Below are positions 1 through 6,578 of a stretch of 14,155 nt of DNA, one piece after another. Made by a program: the position numbers and the translations under genes. The stretch covers positions 1-14,155 of the forward strand of contig CAZUUU010000073.1 of assembly GCA_964622685.1 (NCBI GenBank), in the 5' to 3' direction. The DNA comes from Methylibium sp964622685 (lineage in GTDB: Bacteria; Pseudomonadota; Gammaproteobacteria; Burkholderiales; Burkholderiaceae_C). The notes under the pieces are model-generated. The model worked only from the letters and a program-made list of their open reading frames with translations, searched no databases and had not been told where the DNA came from. Every line of letters begins with the position of its first letter. Position 1 is the first letter of the stretch.

Positions 1-124
1 TGCGCGTGTCCTCGGTGATGTGGCCGGCGTCGTCCTGCGGCACGTTGAGGTCGGCACGGATGAAGACGCGCTGTCCGGCGACGCGGCCCTGTTCGACGAG
101 ATCGGAAAAGCGCAGAACCTTCAA
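1..124 (-). CDS. pgk: Phosphoglycerate kinase, N-terminal part (cut by window edge)
   Basis: Phosphoglycerate kinase makes ATP from 1,3-bisphosphoglycerate in glycolysis and runs in reverse in gluconeogenesis and the Calvin cycle; it is cytosolic. About 41 residues are visible, beginning MKVLRFSDL and containing RVFIRADLNVPQDD, the typical substrate-binding N-terminal segment of the family, followed by ITEDTR. The start is a TTG at 124-122. I chose it because the family starts with this segment, no in-frame ATG lies nearby, and a strong Shine-Dalgarno run (GGAGGAG, 138-132) sits 7 nt upstream. The gene lies 34 nt downstream of azlD in the same direction with no terminator between, so it may be read from the azlCD transcript or from a promoter inside azlD. 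The rest of the gene is outside the window. Confidence 0.93.
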   Translation of the reverse strand, partial: MKVLRFSDLVEQGRVAGQRVFIRADLNVPQDDAGHITEDTR

Positions 125-127
125 GAA

Positions 128-138
128 CCCTCTCCTCC
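128..138 (-). promoter_or_regulatory. Strong ribosome binding site for the TTG start of pgk
   Basis: On the minus strand the run GGAGGAGAGGG precedes the TTG codon by a few nucleotides. It is close to a full anti-16S match and decides the choice of TTG as start. A short CTCC (157-154 region) upstream could pair with GGAG, but only weakly. Confidence 0.7.
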
Positions 139-158
139 AGGAATGAATGCGGAGCGCC

Positions 159-497
159 TCACCAGCCCAGGCCCAGCCGCAGCGGCAGCAGCACCGCCAT
201 GCCGACGACGATCGTGCCCAGGATGCTGCGGCGCCAGAAGTAGTAGGCCGTCGCCGCGATGGCGGCATGGAAGCGCGCGTCGAACCAGGGTTCGGTGACC
301 AGGCGGCCCTGGCTCATCAGGATCTCGGGCACGACGACCGCGGCCAGCGCGGCCAGCGGCGCGTAGCGCAGCCCGCGCTTGACCCAGCCGGGCAGCACCA
401 GCTCGCGCTCGGACAGGAAGAAGAACGAGCGAGTGACCACCGTGATCACCGTCAGGCCGGCGATCGTGAACAGGAACTCGGTGAGGCTCATGTTCAT
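159..497 (-). CDS. azlD: AzlD-family branched-chain amino acid exporter subunit
   Basis: Small, very hydrophobic 112-residue membrane protein of the AzlD family. It has about four membrane segments: roughly residues 7-25, 42-60, 76-90 and 93-110. The family works with AzlC as a two-part exporter; characterised relatives are Bacillus AzlCD (azaleucine resistance), E. coli YgaZH and Corynebacterium BrnFE, which export branched-chain amino acids and methionine. The RSFFFL segment near residues 23-28 and the PLAAL-AAVVVPE region near 47-58 are typical. Its ATG overlaps the azlC stop codon (ATGA, 494-497), which points to translational coupling and a fixed subunit ratio. Substrate specificity cannot be read from the sequence. 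No regulator of this pair (Lrp or AraC type) is visible in the window. Confidence 0.88.
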   Translation of the reverse strand: MNMSLTEFLFTIAGLTVITVVTRSFFFLSERELVLPGWVKRGLRYAPLAALAAVVVPEILMSQGRLVTEPWFDARFHAAIAATAYYFWRRSILGTIVVGMAVLLPLRLGLGW

Positions 498-1294
498 GCC
501 GCACCCACCTTCCGTTGCAGCGGGCCGCCGCGCCGGCCGGCGGCGCGGTCGAGGTAGGCGCGCAGGCGTCGGCCGGCGTCATCGCCACCGTCCATCAGCA
601 GCCCGACGCAGATCGCGGCAGCGATCGCCACCACGATGTGCAGCTTGAAGGGCAGCGCGAAGGCCGCGATGGCAGCGGCACCGGCGATCACGGCGGCCAG
701 CAGGGTGGCGCGGTCGGAGACCAGCGCGTAGGTCAGGCCCAGCAGGGCCAGCGTGCCGGCGAAGCCCAGGCCCCATTGCGTCGGGATCACGTCGGCCAGC
801 AGGATGCCGATGACCGACGGCAGCTGCCAGGCGGTGTAGTTCGACGTCACCGAGCCCCAGAAGTACTCGATCTGTCCGTCGGGCGCCTCGCCCTCGGCCG
901 GCGGCTCGGGATAGCGCTTCATGAACAGCACGTAGTTGATGTCGCCCGAGAAGTAGCCGAGCGCCATCCGTTGCCGCTGCGAGAAGCGCATGAAGTAAGG
1001 CCGCCACTGGGCGCTGAAGATGACGAAGCGCAGGTTGACGCAGAAGGCGGTCGCCCAGATCACCCACACCGGCGCGCCGAGCGCGATCAGCGGCACGACG
1101 GCGAGTTGCGCGCTGCCGGCGAAGACCGTGAAGCTCATCAGCAGCGCCAGCGGCACCGACAGGCCGCTCTTGACCATCGCCACGCCGGTCACCAGGCCCC
1201 AGGCCGCGATGCCCAGCGACGGGCCGGTCATGTCGCGCAGGCCAGCGCGGTAGTCGGGATGCCGGACGACGGCGCGCAGCGACGGGGGAAGCAT
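494..1294 (-). CDS. azlC: AzlC-family branched-chain amino acid exporter, large subunit
   Basis: 266-residue multi-pass membrane protein of the AzlC family, the larger half of the AzlC/AzlD amino acid exporter. It shows the family signatures SFTVFAGSAQLAVVPL (about 54-69) and NLRFVIFSAQW (about 87-97), then several membrane helices (about 160-178, 180-192, 198-214, 218-235). A polar, basic tail of about 30 residues ends the protein. The first ATG at 1294 gives the family's usual N-terminal RHPDYRAGLRDM... lead-in, so I kept it although no clear Shine-Dalgarno precedes it. An open frame starting further upstream lies in another frame and is not used. A weak -10-like GACAAT lies at 1306-1301 without a matching -35. 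The gene overlaps azlD by 4 nt and pgk follows that. Confidence 0.9.
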   Translation of the reverse strand: MLPPSLRAVVRHPDYRAGLRDMTGPSLGIAAWGLVTGVAMVKSGLSVPLALLMSFTVFAGSAQLAVVPLIALGAPVWVIWATAFCVNLRFVIFSAQWRPYFMRFSQRQRMALGYFSGDINYVLFMKRYPEPPAEGEAPDGQIEYFWGSVTSNYTAWQLPSVIGILLADVIPTQWGLGFAGTLALLGLTYALVSDRATLLAAVIAGAAAIAAFALPFKLHIVVAIAAAICVGLLMDGGDDAGRRLRAYLDRAAGRRGGPLQRKVGAA

Positions 1295-1364
1295 GCGTCG
1301 ATTGTCCCACCGCCGGCCCGGCGAGCGCGGCGCAGGCCCAAGCGGGCCGGCACCGGACCGCCAC

Positions 1365-2123
1365 CTAGCGGCGCCGGACGTGCCCGCTGCCCGCGACCGA
1401 GACCTGCGGCTGGGCCTCGCCGCGGTGCACGACCTCGCCGCTGCCGGCGATGGCCACGGTCAGGCTCTTGCGCGCGGTGACGGCTGCATCACCGCTCCCG
1501 GCCACCTGCACGGCGACCTCGTCGGCCTCGAGCGCGTCGGTATCGACGTCGCCGCTGCCCGAGACCGTCACCGCGAGCTTGGTCGCGCGGCCGGCGACCT
1601 TGACGTCGCCGCTGCCGGCCACGCCGATGGCCAGGTCGTCGGTGCGGACCTGCCGCAACGCGATGTCGCCGGACCCGGCGACGCGCAGGGCCAGCGAGGG
1701 CGCGGGCGGCGCGTCGCCGCTCACCTCGCCGGAGCCGGCGACCGTGACGTGGCGCAGGTTCACGACGTCGACCGTGATCAGCATCTCCTCGCGCGGCGAG
1801 ACGCGCACGCCGTCGCGCCAGCGCAGTTCCAGCGCCGGGCCGGGCTGGCCGCTGCGGGCTTCGACGACGCGGGTCTCGACCAGCGCCAGCAGGTTGTCGT
1901 CGCCGCGCAGCGTCACGCCCTCGCGGCCGCCGGCACGCAGCACCACCTTGAACGGCGCCTTCAGCGAGACACCGTGGTAGCCGCTGATCGCGCGGGTCTC
2001 GGTGGCGGGCTTGCCGGAGCCCGATGCGCTCTCGGCTCGGGCGCTGGTCCCGACGGCGCCGAGCAGCAGTCCCAGGGCGCCCAGCAGGCAGGTGCGCCGC
2101 AGCAGGCGGATGGCGTCGGACAT
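1365..2123 (-). CDS. Exported DUF2807 (GIN-domain) protein with seven GSG repeats
   Basis: 252 residues. A Sec signal peptide is visible: arginines at 6, 9 and 10, a Leu-rich core at 13-22, and probable cleavage after ARA at 30. The mature part matches the DUF2807 family (putative autotransporter adhesin head, GIN domain), which folds as a stacked beta structure; its function is not established. The most striking feature is the motif (V/I)(A/S)GSG(D/E/H) at about residues 130, 150, 170, 189, 209, 227 and 245, a period of 18-20 residues that fits one turn of a beta helix per repeat. No membrane anchor, lipobox or autotransporter barrel follows, so it is probably periplasmic or released. The ATG has a GGAG Shine-Dalgarno 7 nt upstream. 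It lies between azlC (70 nt downstream) and a lipoprotein gene (120 nt upstream), with no obvious functional link. Confidence 0.85.
   Translation of the reverse strand: MSDAIRLLRRTCLLGALGLLLGAVGTSARAESASGSGKPATETRAISGYHGVSLKAPFKVVLRAGGREGVTLRGDDNLLALVETRVVEARSGQPGPALELRWRDGVRVSPREEMLITVDVVNLRHVTVAGSGEVSGDAPPAPSLALRVAGSGDIALRQVRTDDLAIGVAGSGDVKVAGRATKLAVTVSGSGDVDTDALEADEVAVQVAGSGDAAVTARKSLTVAIAGSGEVVHRGEAQPQVSVAGSGHVRRR
1380..1748 (-). repeat. Seven degenerate ~60-bp coding repeats (GSG motifs)
   Basis: The C-terminal half of the DUF2807 gene encodes seven copies of a GSG-centred unit spaced 20, 20, 19, 20, 18 and 18 residues. At DNA level the copies are diverged but share a GC-rich core (cgccgctgccggcc-like on the plus strand). 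This is a protein structural repeat rather than a DNA tandem array. Confidence 0.7.
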
Positions 2124-2243
2124 GGCAGATCTCCGGTGGTGACGATCACGGGAGTCTGGACGCGCCGAGCACCCGGGTCGACAGGCCTGCGACGGATCGC
2201 ATCGCGGGCGGCATCGGCCGCCGGCCGGCGCGACAGGCCGTGC

Positions 2244-2642
2244 TCAGGAGTGGTCGGGCTTGACGCGGATCTTCGGCTTGAGGCGGGGCATCGAGGCCGC
2301 CTCGGCCGGGGCGGCGGCCGCTTCGCTGCGGGGCGGCTCGGCCGGCTCCGGCGTCTTCGCCGCCGGGCGATCGAGCGCGGGCACGACGGCCTCGAGCTTG
2401 TTCTCGCGCATGTACTCGTCCATCTCGCGCCAGCCCGCGAAGACCGCCGCGCGCTGGGCCTTGGGATTGAGCAGGTAGCAGTCCTCGATGGCGCGGCCGG
2501 CGTGGCGGCAGGCGCTGCCGACGGCCTTGCCGTCGGCCTCGCGCAAGGCGGCGACCTTCTCGGCCGCGTCGCTGCCGGTCAGGTCGCAGCCGGCCAGCAG
2601 CGCGGCAGCGCAGAAGAGGGTGATGGGCAGGAGGCGGGGCAT
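2244..2642 (-). CDS. Small predicted lipoprotein of unknown function
   Basis: 132 residues. The N-terminus is a short lipoprotein signal peptide with a lipobox ending LLAGC, so Cys19 would be lipidated and the protein anchored in a membrane; Asp follows the Cys, which in enterobacteria can favour inner-membrane retention. The middle (about 25-82) looks helical and has two cysteines in C-R-H-A-G-R-A-I-E-D-C (45 and 55) that could form a disulfide, followed by YLLNPKAQ and GWREMDEYM. The tail (about 93-120) is Pro/Ala/Glu-rich and probably unstructured, ending in a basic segment. I do not recognise a named family. It lies just beyond the terminator downstream of htpX. A GATAAG element at 2671-2666 could be a -10 for its own promoter but has no good -35. 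The Shine-Dalgarno is poor. Confidence 0.75.
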   Translation of the reverse strand: MPRLLPITLFCAAALLAGCDLTGSDAAEKVAALREADGKAVGSACRHAGRAIEDCYLLNPKAQRAAVFAGWREMDEYMRENKLEAVVPALDRPAAKTPEPAEPPRSEAAAAPAEAASMPRLKPKIRVKPDHS

Positions 2643-2697
2643 GGTCGGCTCGGAAGCTTCGCAGTCTTATCGACCCGCCTGCCGGCAACTTGAGGCC

Positions 2698-2732
2698 CAG
2701 AAGGACAACGGCCCCGCAATGCGCGGGGCCGT
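2698..2732 (-). terminator. Rho-independent-like terminator after htpX
   Basis: A perfect 10-bp GC-rich stem (ACGGCCCCGC at 2708-2717 paired with GCGGGGCCGT at 2723-2732) with a 5-nt loop lies 16 nt past the htpX stop. On the minus strand it is followed by the T-rich but interrupted TGTCCTTCT. It would close the def-fmt-htpX unit. The T tract is imperfect, so termination may be partial. Confidence 0.7.
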
Positions 2733-2748
2733 CGCGGCGAGCGCGCCG

Positions 2749-3606
2749 TCAGGCCCGCACGCCGTTCTGCGCCATCTCCATCAGCCGGGCGACGCGCTCC
2801 TCGGTGGCGGGATGGGTGCTGAACAGCCCCCGCAGGCCGCCGCCGGACAACGGGTTCATGATCATCATCTGCGCCGTCTCGGGGTGGCGCTCGGCGGCTT
2901 CCATCGGGATGCCCTGGGCGTAGCGCTGGATCTTCTGCAGCGCGCTCGCCAGGGCCTGCGGGTCGCCGGAGATCTCGGCACCGCCGCGGTCGGCCTCGAA
3001 CTCGCGTGCGCGGCTGATCGCCATCTGGATCAGGCTGGCGGCCAGCGGCGCCAGCAGCATCACGGCGATGGACGCGATCGGGTTGGCCGGCCGGCCGTCG
3101 CTGCCGCGGCCGCCGAAGAACATCGCGAAGTTGGCCAGCATCGAGATCGCACCGGCCATGGTCGCGCTGACCGTGCTGATGAGGATGTCGCGGTGCTTCA
3201 CGTGCGCCAGCTCGTGCGCCATCACGCCGCGCAGTTCGCGCTCGGTCAGGACGCGCAGGATGCCGGTGGTCGCGGCCACCGCGGCGTGGTCCGGGTTGCG
3301 GCCGGTCGCGAAGGCGTTGGGCGCATCTTCCTGGATCAGGTAGACCTTGGGCATGGGCAGCCCGGCCTTCTGCGCCAGCTCGGCGACCATGCGATAGAAC
3401 TGGGGCGCGCTGGTCTCGTCGACCTGCTGCGCGTTGTACATCTTCAGCACCATCTTGTCGCTGAACCAGTAGCTGAAGAAGTTCATGCCCAGCGCGATCA
3501 CGAGCGCGATCACCATGCCCTGCTGGCCACCGAGCACCGAGCCGATCGCCATGAACAGCGCCGTGATGGCGGCCATCAGGATGGCGGTCTTCATCAGATT
3601 GAACAT
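2749..3606 (-). CDS. htpX: HtpX, membrane zinc metalloprotease (M48B)
   Basis: 285-residue inner-membrane protease that cleaves misfolded or damaged membrane proteins, working alongside FtsH in E. coli. Visible: two N-terminal membrane helices (about 6-24 and 27-46), the zinc-binding HELAH (131-135, His131 and His135 as ligands, Glu132 catalytic), two more hydrophobic segments (about 142-164 and 176-197), and the third-ligand motif SRAREFEAD with Glu202 as the likely zinc ligand. The C-terminal FSTHPATEERVARL is typical. I chose the ATG at 3606, giving MFNLMKTAIL as in relatives and preceded by AAGGGA at a good distance; a GTG nine codons upstream is less likely. It lies 64 nt after fmt and may be read both from def-fmt and from a heat-shock-like promoter at 3647-3676. 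Confidence 0.95.
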   Translation of the reverse strand: MFNLMKTAILMAAITALFMAIGSVLGGQQGMVIALVIALGMNFFSYWFSDKMVLKMYNAQQVDETSAPQFYRMVAELAQKAGLPMPKVYLIQEDAPNAFATGRNPDHAAVAATTGILRVLTERELRGVMAHELAHVKHRDILISTVSATMAGAISMLANFAMFFGGRGSDGRPANPIASIAVMLLAPLAASLIQMAISRAREFEADRGGAEISGDPQALASALQKIQRYAQGIPMEAAERHPETAQMMIMNPLSGGGLRGLFSTHPATEERVARLMEMAQNGVRA

Positions 3607-3646
3607 CTCGTCGTTCCCTTCGTCGCGCCGCACTGGCGCTGTGCCG

Positions 3647-3676
3647 TAGATGCGGGCCGGCGCCCCGAGTTCAATG
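3647..3676 (-). promoter_or_regulatory. Candidate sigma-32 (heat shock) promoter of htpX
   Basis: On the minus strand CATTGAA (3676-3670) resembles the sigma-32 -35 element CTTGAA. After 14 nt comes CCGCATCT (3655-3648), a 7/8 match to CCCCATNT. The TGA inside the -35 is the fmt stop codon. The predicted transcript would start near 3640, about 34 nt before the htpX ATG. htpX is a known sigma-32 target in E. coli, which supports the reading, but the site is called by eye only. Confidence 0.5.
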
Positions 3677-4612
3677 GCCTTGCGGGCGCAGCGGCCGGGC
3701 CGCCAGGAACTCCCGCACCCCGACGCGGCGCCCGCCGGGGCGCTGCAGCTCCAGCAGGTCGAGCACGCCGTCGCCGCAGGCGATGCGCAGGGCGTCTCCG
3801 GTCAGGCGCACGGCGCCCGGCGGGTCACCGGCGCCGGGCAGGACCTTGGCCCGCCACAGCTTCACGGTCTGGCCGTCGAAGCTGAAGTGGGCGCCCGGAA
3901 AGGGGTCGAAGGCGCGCACGCGGCGCTCGATCTGCGCGGCCGGCCGGGTCCAGTCGATCGCTGCCTCGGCCTTGTCGACCTTGTGCGCGTAGCTGACGCC
4001 GTCGGCGGGCTGCGGGTGGGCTTGCAGGCCGCGACGGGCCACCGCCTCCAGCGCCTCGACGATCAGGCGGCCGCCCAGCACTGCAAGGCGGTCATGCAGC
4101 GTCGCGGTCGTGTCGTCCGGGCGGATCGTCTCGGGCTCGACCCGCAGCATGGCGCCGGTGTCCAGGCCCTCGTCCATCTGCATGATGGTGATGCCGGTCC
4201 GTTCGTCGCCGGCCTCGACGGCCCGGTGGATGGGCGCGGCGCCGCGCCAGCGCGGCAGCAGCGAGGCATGGATGTTGAGGCAGCCGCGCCGCGGCAGCTC
4301 GAGCACCCAGCGCGGCAGGATCAGGCCGTAGGCAGCGACCACCATCGCGTCCAGGTCCGCGGCGACCAGGGCCGCGCGGGCCGCCTCGGCATCGCCAGCG
4401 TACTTGCCGTCCAGCCGCAGGCCCCGCGCCTGCACCACCGCCAGGCCTCGGGCCAGCGCCAGCTGCTTGACCGGGGAGGCCTGCAGCTTCATGCCGCGAC
4501 CGGCCGGCCGGTCGGGCTGGGTGAGCACCAGCGGCACCTCGAAGCCGGCCGCCAGCAGGTGCTGCAACGCGACGCCGGCGAACTCCGGCGTGCCGGCGAA
4601 GGCGATCCTCAT
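3671..4612 (-). CDS. fmt: Methionyl-tRNA formyltransferase
   Basis: 313-residue cytosolic enzyme that transfers a formyl group from 10-formyl-tetrahydrofolate to Met-tRNA(fMet), required for normal initiation. The N-terminal Rossmann domain begins MRIAFAGTPEFAG. Signatures in order: the tRNA-contacting loop RPAGRGMKL (about 35-43), NIHASLLPRWRGAAPI (113-128) with the catalytic Asn113 and His115, and MDEGLDTG (146-153) with the catalytic Asp. The C-terminal OB-like domain (about 205-313) contains WTRPAAQIERRVRAFDPFPGA. Length is normal for the family. The ATG at 4612 is certain from the family start; a longer frame from 4747 overlaps def and is rejected. The start lies 11 nt after the def stop, and the def TGA overlaps the fmt Shine-Dalgarno (TGAGGG), suggesting coupled translation. 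Confidence 0.97.
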   Translation of the reverse strand: MRIAFAGTPEFAGVALQHLLAAGFEVPLVLTQPDRPAGRGMKLQASPVKQLALARGLAVVQARGLRLDGKYAGDAEAARAALVAADLDAMVVAAYGLILPRWVLELPRRGCLNIHASLLPRWRGAAPIHRAVEAGDERTGITIMQMDEGLDTGAMLRVEPETIRPDDTTATLHDRLAVLGGRLIVEALEAVARRGLQAHPQPADGVSYAHKVDKAEAAIDWTRPAAQIERRVRAFDPFPGAHFSFDGQTVKLWRAKVLPGAGDPPGAVRLTGDALRIACGDGVLDLLELQRPGGRRVGVREFLAARPLRPQGH

Positions 4613-4623
4613 GGGAGCCGCCC

Positions 4624-5136
4624 TCAGGAGCGCGCTTCCTCGCGCGTCTTCTTCAGCAGCTTGCTCTTGATGCGGTTGCGCTTGAGCGGCGACAGGTACT
4701 CGACGAAGACTTTCCCCATCAGATGGTCCATCTCGTGCTGGACGCACACCGCCAGCAGCCCGTCGGCATCGAACTCGTAGGCTTGGCCGTCGCGCCCCAG
4801 CGCCCGCACCCGGATGCGGGCGTGCCGCGGCACGCGATCGTAGATCTGGGGCACCGACAGGCAGCCCTCATCGCCGACCAGCATCTCCTCGCTGGCCGAC
4901 AGCAGCTCGGGGTTGATCAGCACGCGCGGCTCGTCACGTTCGTCGGAGACGTCGATCACGATGACGCGCTCGTGCACGTCGACTTGGGTCGCTGCCAGGC
5001 CGATGCCCTGGGCCTCGTACATGGTCTCGAGCATGTCGTCGACCAGCTGACGGATGCGGTCGTCCACGCTCGCCACCGGCTTGGCGATCTTGTGCAGGCG
5101 GGGGTCGGGGTAGCAGAGGATGTCGAGCAGGGCCAT
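4624..5136 (-). CDS. def: Peptide deformylase
   Basis: 170-residue cytosolic metalloenzyme (usually Fe2+ in vivo) that removes the formyl group from the N-terminal methionine of new proteins at the ribosome exit. All three family motifs are present: GIGLAATQ (44-51), EGCLSVP (90-96, Cys92 a metal ligand) and QHEMDHL (133-139, His134 and His138 ligands, Glu135 catalytic). The residue after EGCLSVP is Gln rather than the more common Gly. The C-terminal basic tail (KRNRIKSKLLKKTR, about 152-165) resembles the ribosome-binding helix of E. coli Def. The ATG at 5136 gives the usual MALLDILCYPDPRLH start, though its Shine-Dalgarno is weak. It is first in the def-fmt-htpX unit and diverges from the LysM gene. 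Confidence 0.97.
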   Translation of the reverse strand: MALLDILCYPDPRLHKIAKPVASVDDRIRQLVDDMLETMYEAQGIGLAATQVDVHERVIVIDVSDERDEPRVLINPELLSASEEMLVGDEGCLSVPQIYDRVPRHARIRVRALGRDGQAYEFDADGLLAVCVQHEMDHLMGKVFVEYLSPLKRNRIKSKLLKKTREEARS

Positions 5137-5380
5137 GGCGGGCTCAGGGTAACGAAATGCGTCAGATGCCGCGTGTGGACCGCACGCAACGATGGGGCGT
5201 GAAGGGCTACCGTTGCGCAGCCCCAGCGCCCGGCCGGTTTCATTGCGGCATCAAGGGTTTATGGGCAGAATCTTCGAAACGAAGTGAGGATTTTCCCCCA
5301 AGCGCGGCACGGGGGTACAGCCCTCGCAAAGACCACAGGGCGGCGGATGGGTTGGAACCGGCGTCCACGGAGAGAGATCG
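5137..5380. other. Divergent intergenic region between def and the LysM gene
   Basis: This 244-bp non-coding stretch must hold the promoters of both divergent units. On the plus strand there is a plausible sigma-70 site (5243-5271) followed by a short perfect hairpin, CTTCG-AAA-CGAAG (5272-5284), near the expected transcript start. For def the best I see is TTGCGT (5189-5184) with a poor -10, so I do not call a promoter there. No small gene is supported. Confidence 0.6.
5243..5271 (+). promoter_or_regulatory. Candidate sigma-70 promoter for the LysM-dprA-smg unit
   Basis: TTGCGG (5243-5248) and CAGAAT (5266-5271) are separated by exactly 17 nt. Matches to consensus are 3/6 and 4/6. The location, about 110 nt before the LysM start in a region that must contain a promoter, is the main support. 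Confidence 0.35.
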
Positions 5381-6547
5381 ATGACACGTCACGTTCCCGC
5401 TGCCCGCCGGCCCCTTGGTCTGTTCGCGACCGCCCTGTTGTCGGCCGCGGCCGTCGGCGGTTCGATGTCGGCGGCGGCTGCCGAACCCAACTTCCCGATC
5501 ACCTCGCAGCAGCGCGCCACGGCGCAGCAGGTGGCCCAGGCCGGCGTGCCGCTGTCCGAACTGGCGCCGAATGCCCCGGACCAGTACACCGTCAAACGCG
5601 GCGACACGCTGTGGGACATCTCCAGCCTCTACCTCAAGCGTCCCTGGCGCTGGCCCGAGCTGTGGGGCATGAACCTCGATCAGATCCGCAACCCGCACCT
5701 GATCTACCCGGGACAGCAGCTCCTGCTCGAGCGCAGCGGCGACCGCGCCCGCCTGCGCATGGCCGGCGGCCAGCCGGGCGACACCGTGCGGCTTTCGCCG
5801 CGCGTGCGCGACGTCGGCCCCTCGGGCGGCCCGATCACCTCGGTGCCGCTGAAGTTCATCGAGAGTTTCCTGAACGACGCGGTGATCCTCGACAGCGACG
5901 AGCTCGACCGCGCGCCGCGCATCGTGGCCGCCCAGGAAGGCCGCGTGCTGCTCGGCAAGGGCGACCTGGCCTACGTCCGCGGCAACGTCGGCAACACGCG
6001 TGAATGGCGCGTCTTCCAGCAGGCCAAGCCGCTGGTCGATCCCGATTCCAATGCGGTGCTCGGCTACGAAGGCACCTACGTCGCCAGTGCCGAGTACGAG
6101 CGCGAAGGCGAGACCAACAGCCGCGGCGAGGTCGTGCCCGCCACCTTCCGCCTGACGGCCACGACGCTGGAGGCCCGCGTGGCCGATCGCCTCGCCCCGG
6201 CCCAGGCCAAGGACTACGAGCCCTACGTGCCGCGGCCGCCGTCCGCGCCGGTCAACGGCCGCATCGTGTCCGTGTACGGCGAGGCCTTGAACGCCGGCCA
6301 GAACCAGATCGTGTCGCTGAACCGGGGCGCGCGCGACGGCCTCGAGCGCGGCCACGTGCTGGCCCTGTGGCGCGCCGGTGCGCTGGAGCGCGACCTGACG
6401 CAAGGCGGAGCGGCCCAGCCGATCCGCCTGCCCGACGAGCGTCACGGCCTGCTGTTCGTGTTCCGCGTCTTCGATCGCATGTCCTACGCGCTGATCCTGA
6501 ACGTCCAGGATCCCGTGACCCGCGGCGACCGCTTCACCGAACCCTGA
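5381..6547 (+). CDS. Exported LysM-domain peptidoglycan-binding protein
   Basis: 388 residues. A Sec signal peptide (basic N-terminus to residue 10, hydrophobic core about 12-26) probably ends after the alanine run near 34. One LysM domain follows (about 67-117): QYTVKRGDTLWDIS, then a longer insert PWRWPELWGMN, then NPHLIYPGQQLLL. LysM binds the glycan chains of peptidoglycan, so the protein should sit in the periplasm. The remaining 270 residues contain a beta-rich C-terminal part (about 290-388) with GQNQIVSLNRGARDGLERGHVLAL and FRVFDRMSYALIL. This is conserved in the betaproteobacterial proteins of this type but has no firm function, and it somewhat resembles the C-terminal fold of flagellar FlgT. 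There is no catalytic peptidase or amidase motif. A GGAGAGAG Shine-Dalgarno precedes the ATG. dprA starts 31 nt after its stop. Confidence 0.9.
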   Translation: MTRHVPAARRPLGLFATALLSAAAVGGSMSAAAAEPNFPITSQQRATAQQVAQAGVPLSELAPNAPDQYTVKRGDTLWDISSLYLKRPWRWPELWGMNLDQIRNPHLIYPGQQLLLERSGDRARLRMAGGQPGDTVRLSPRVRDVGPSGGPITSVPLKFIESFLNDAVILDSDELDRAPRIVAAQEGRVLLGKGDLAYVRGNVGNTREWRVFQQAKPLVDPDSNAVLGYEGTYVASAEYEREGETNSRGEVVPATFRLTATTLEARVADRLAPAQAKDYEPYVPRPPSAPVNGRIVSVYGEALNAGQNQIVSLNRGARDGLERGHVLALWRAGALERDLTQGGAAQPIRLPDERHGLLFVFRVFDRMSYALILNVQDPVTRGDRFTEP

Positions 6548-6578
6548 GTCACGCGGCGCCGCGCGCCCCCGGCCGGCC

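Noticed and set aside
1293..2693. Plus-strand open frame of 466 codons across the DUF2807 and lipoprotein genes
   Set aside because: The minus strand has a signal peptide, lipobox and regular repeats; the plus frame is low-complexity shadow sequence.
3607..3633. Nine-codon N-terminal extension of HtpX from a GTG
   Set aside because: The ATG at 3606 has an AAGGGA ribosome site and yields the family N-terminus MFNLMKTAIL.
4613..4747. Longer start for fmt inside def
   Set aside because: The added 45 residues do not resemble the family, and MRIAFAGTPEFAG is the standard start.
5155..5190. TTGCGT with a poor -10 as the def promoter
   Set aside because: Only about 3/6 matches in the -10 and no other support, so it was noted in the intergenic entry but not called.
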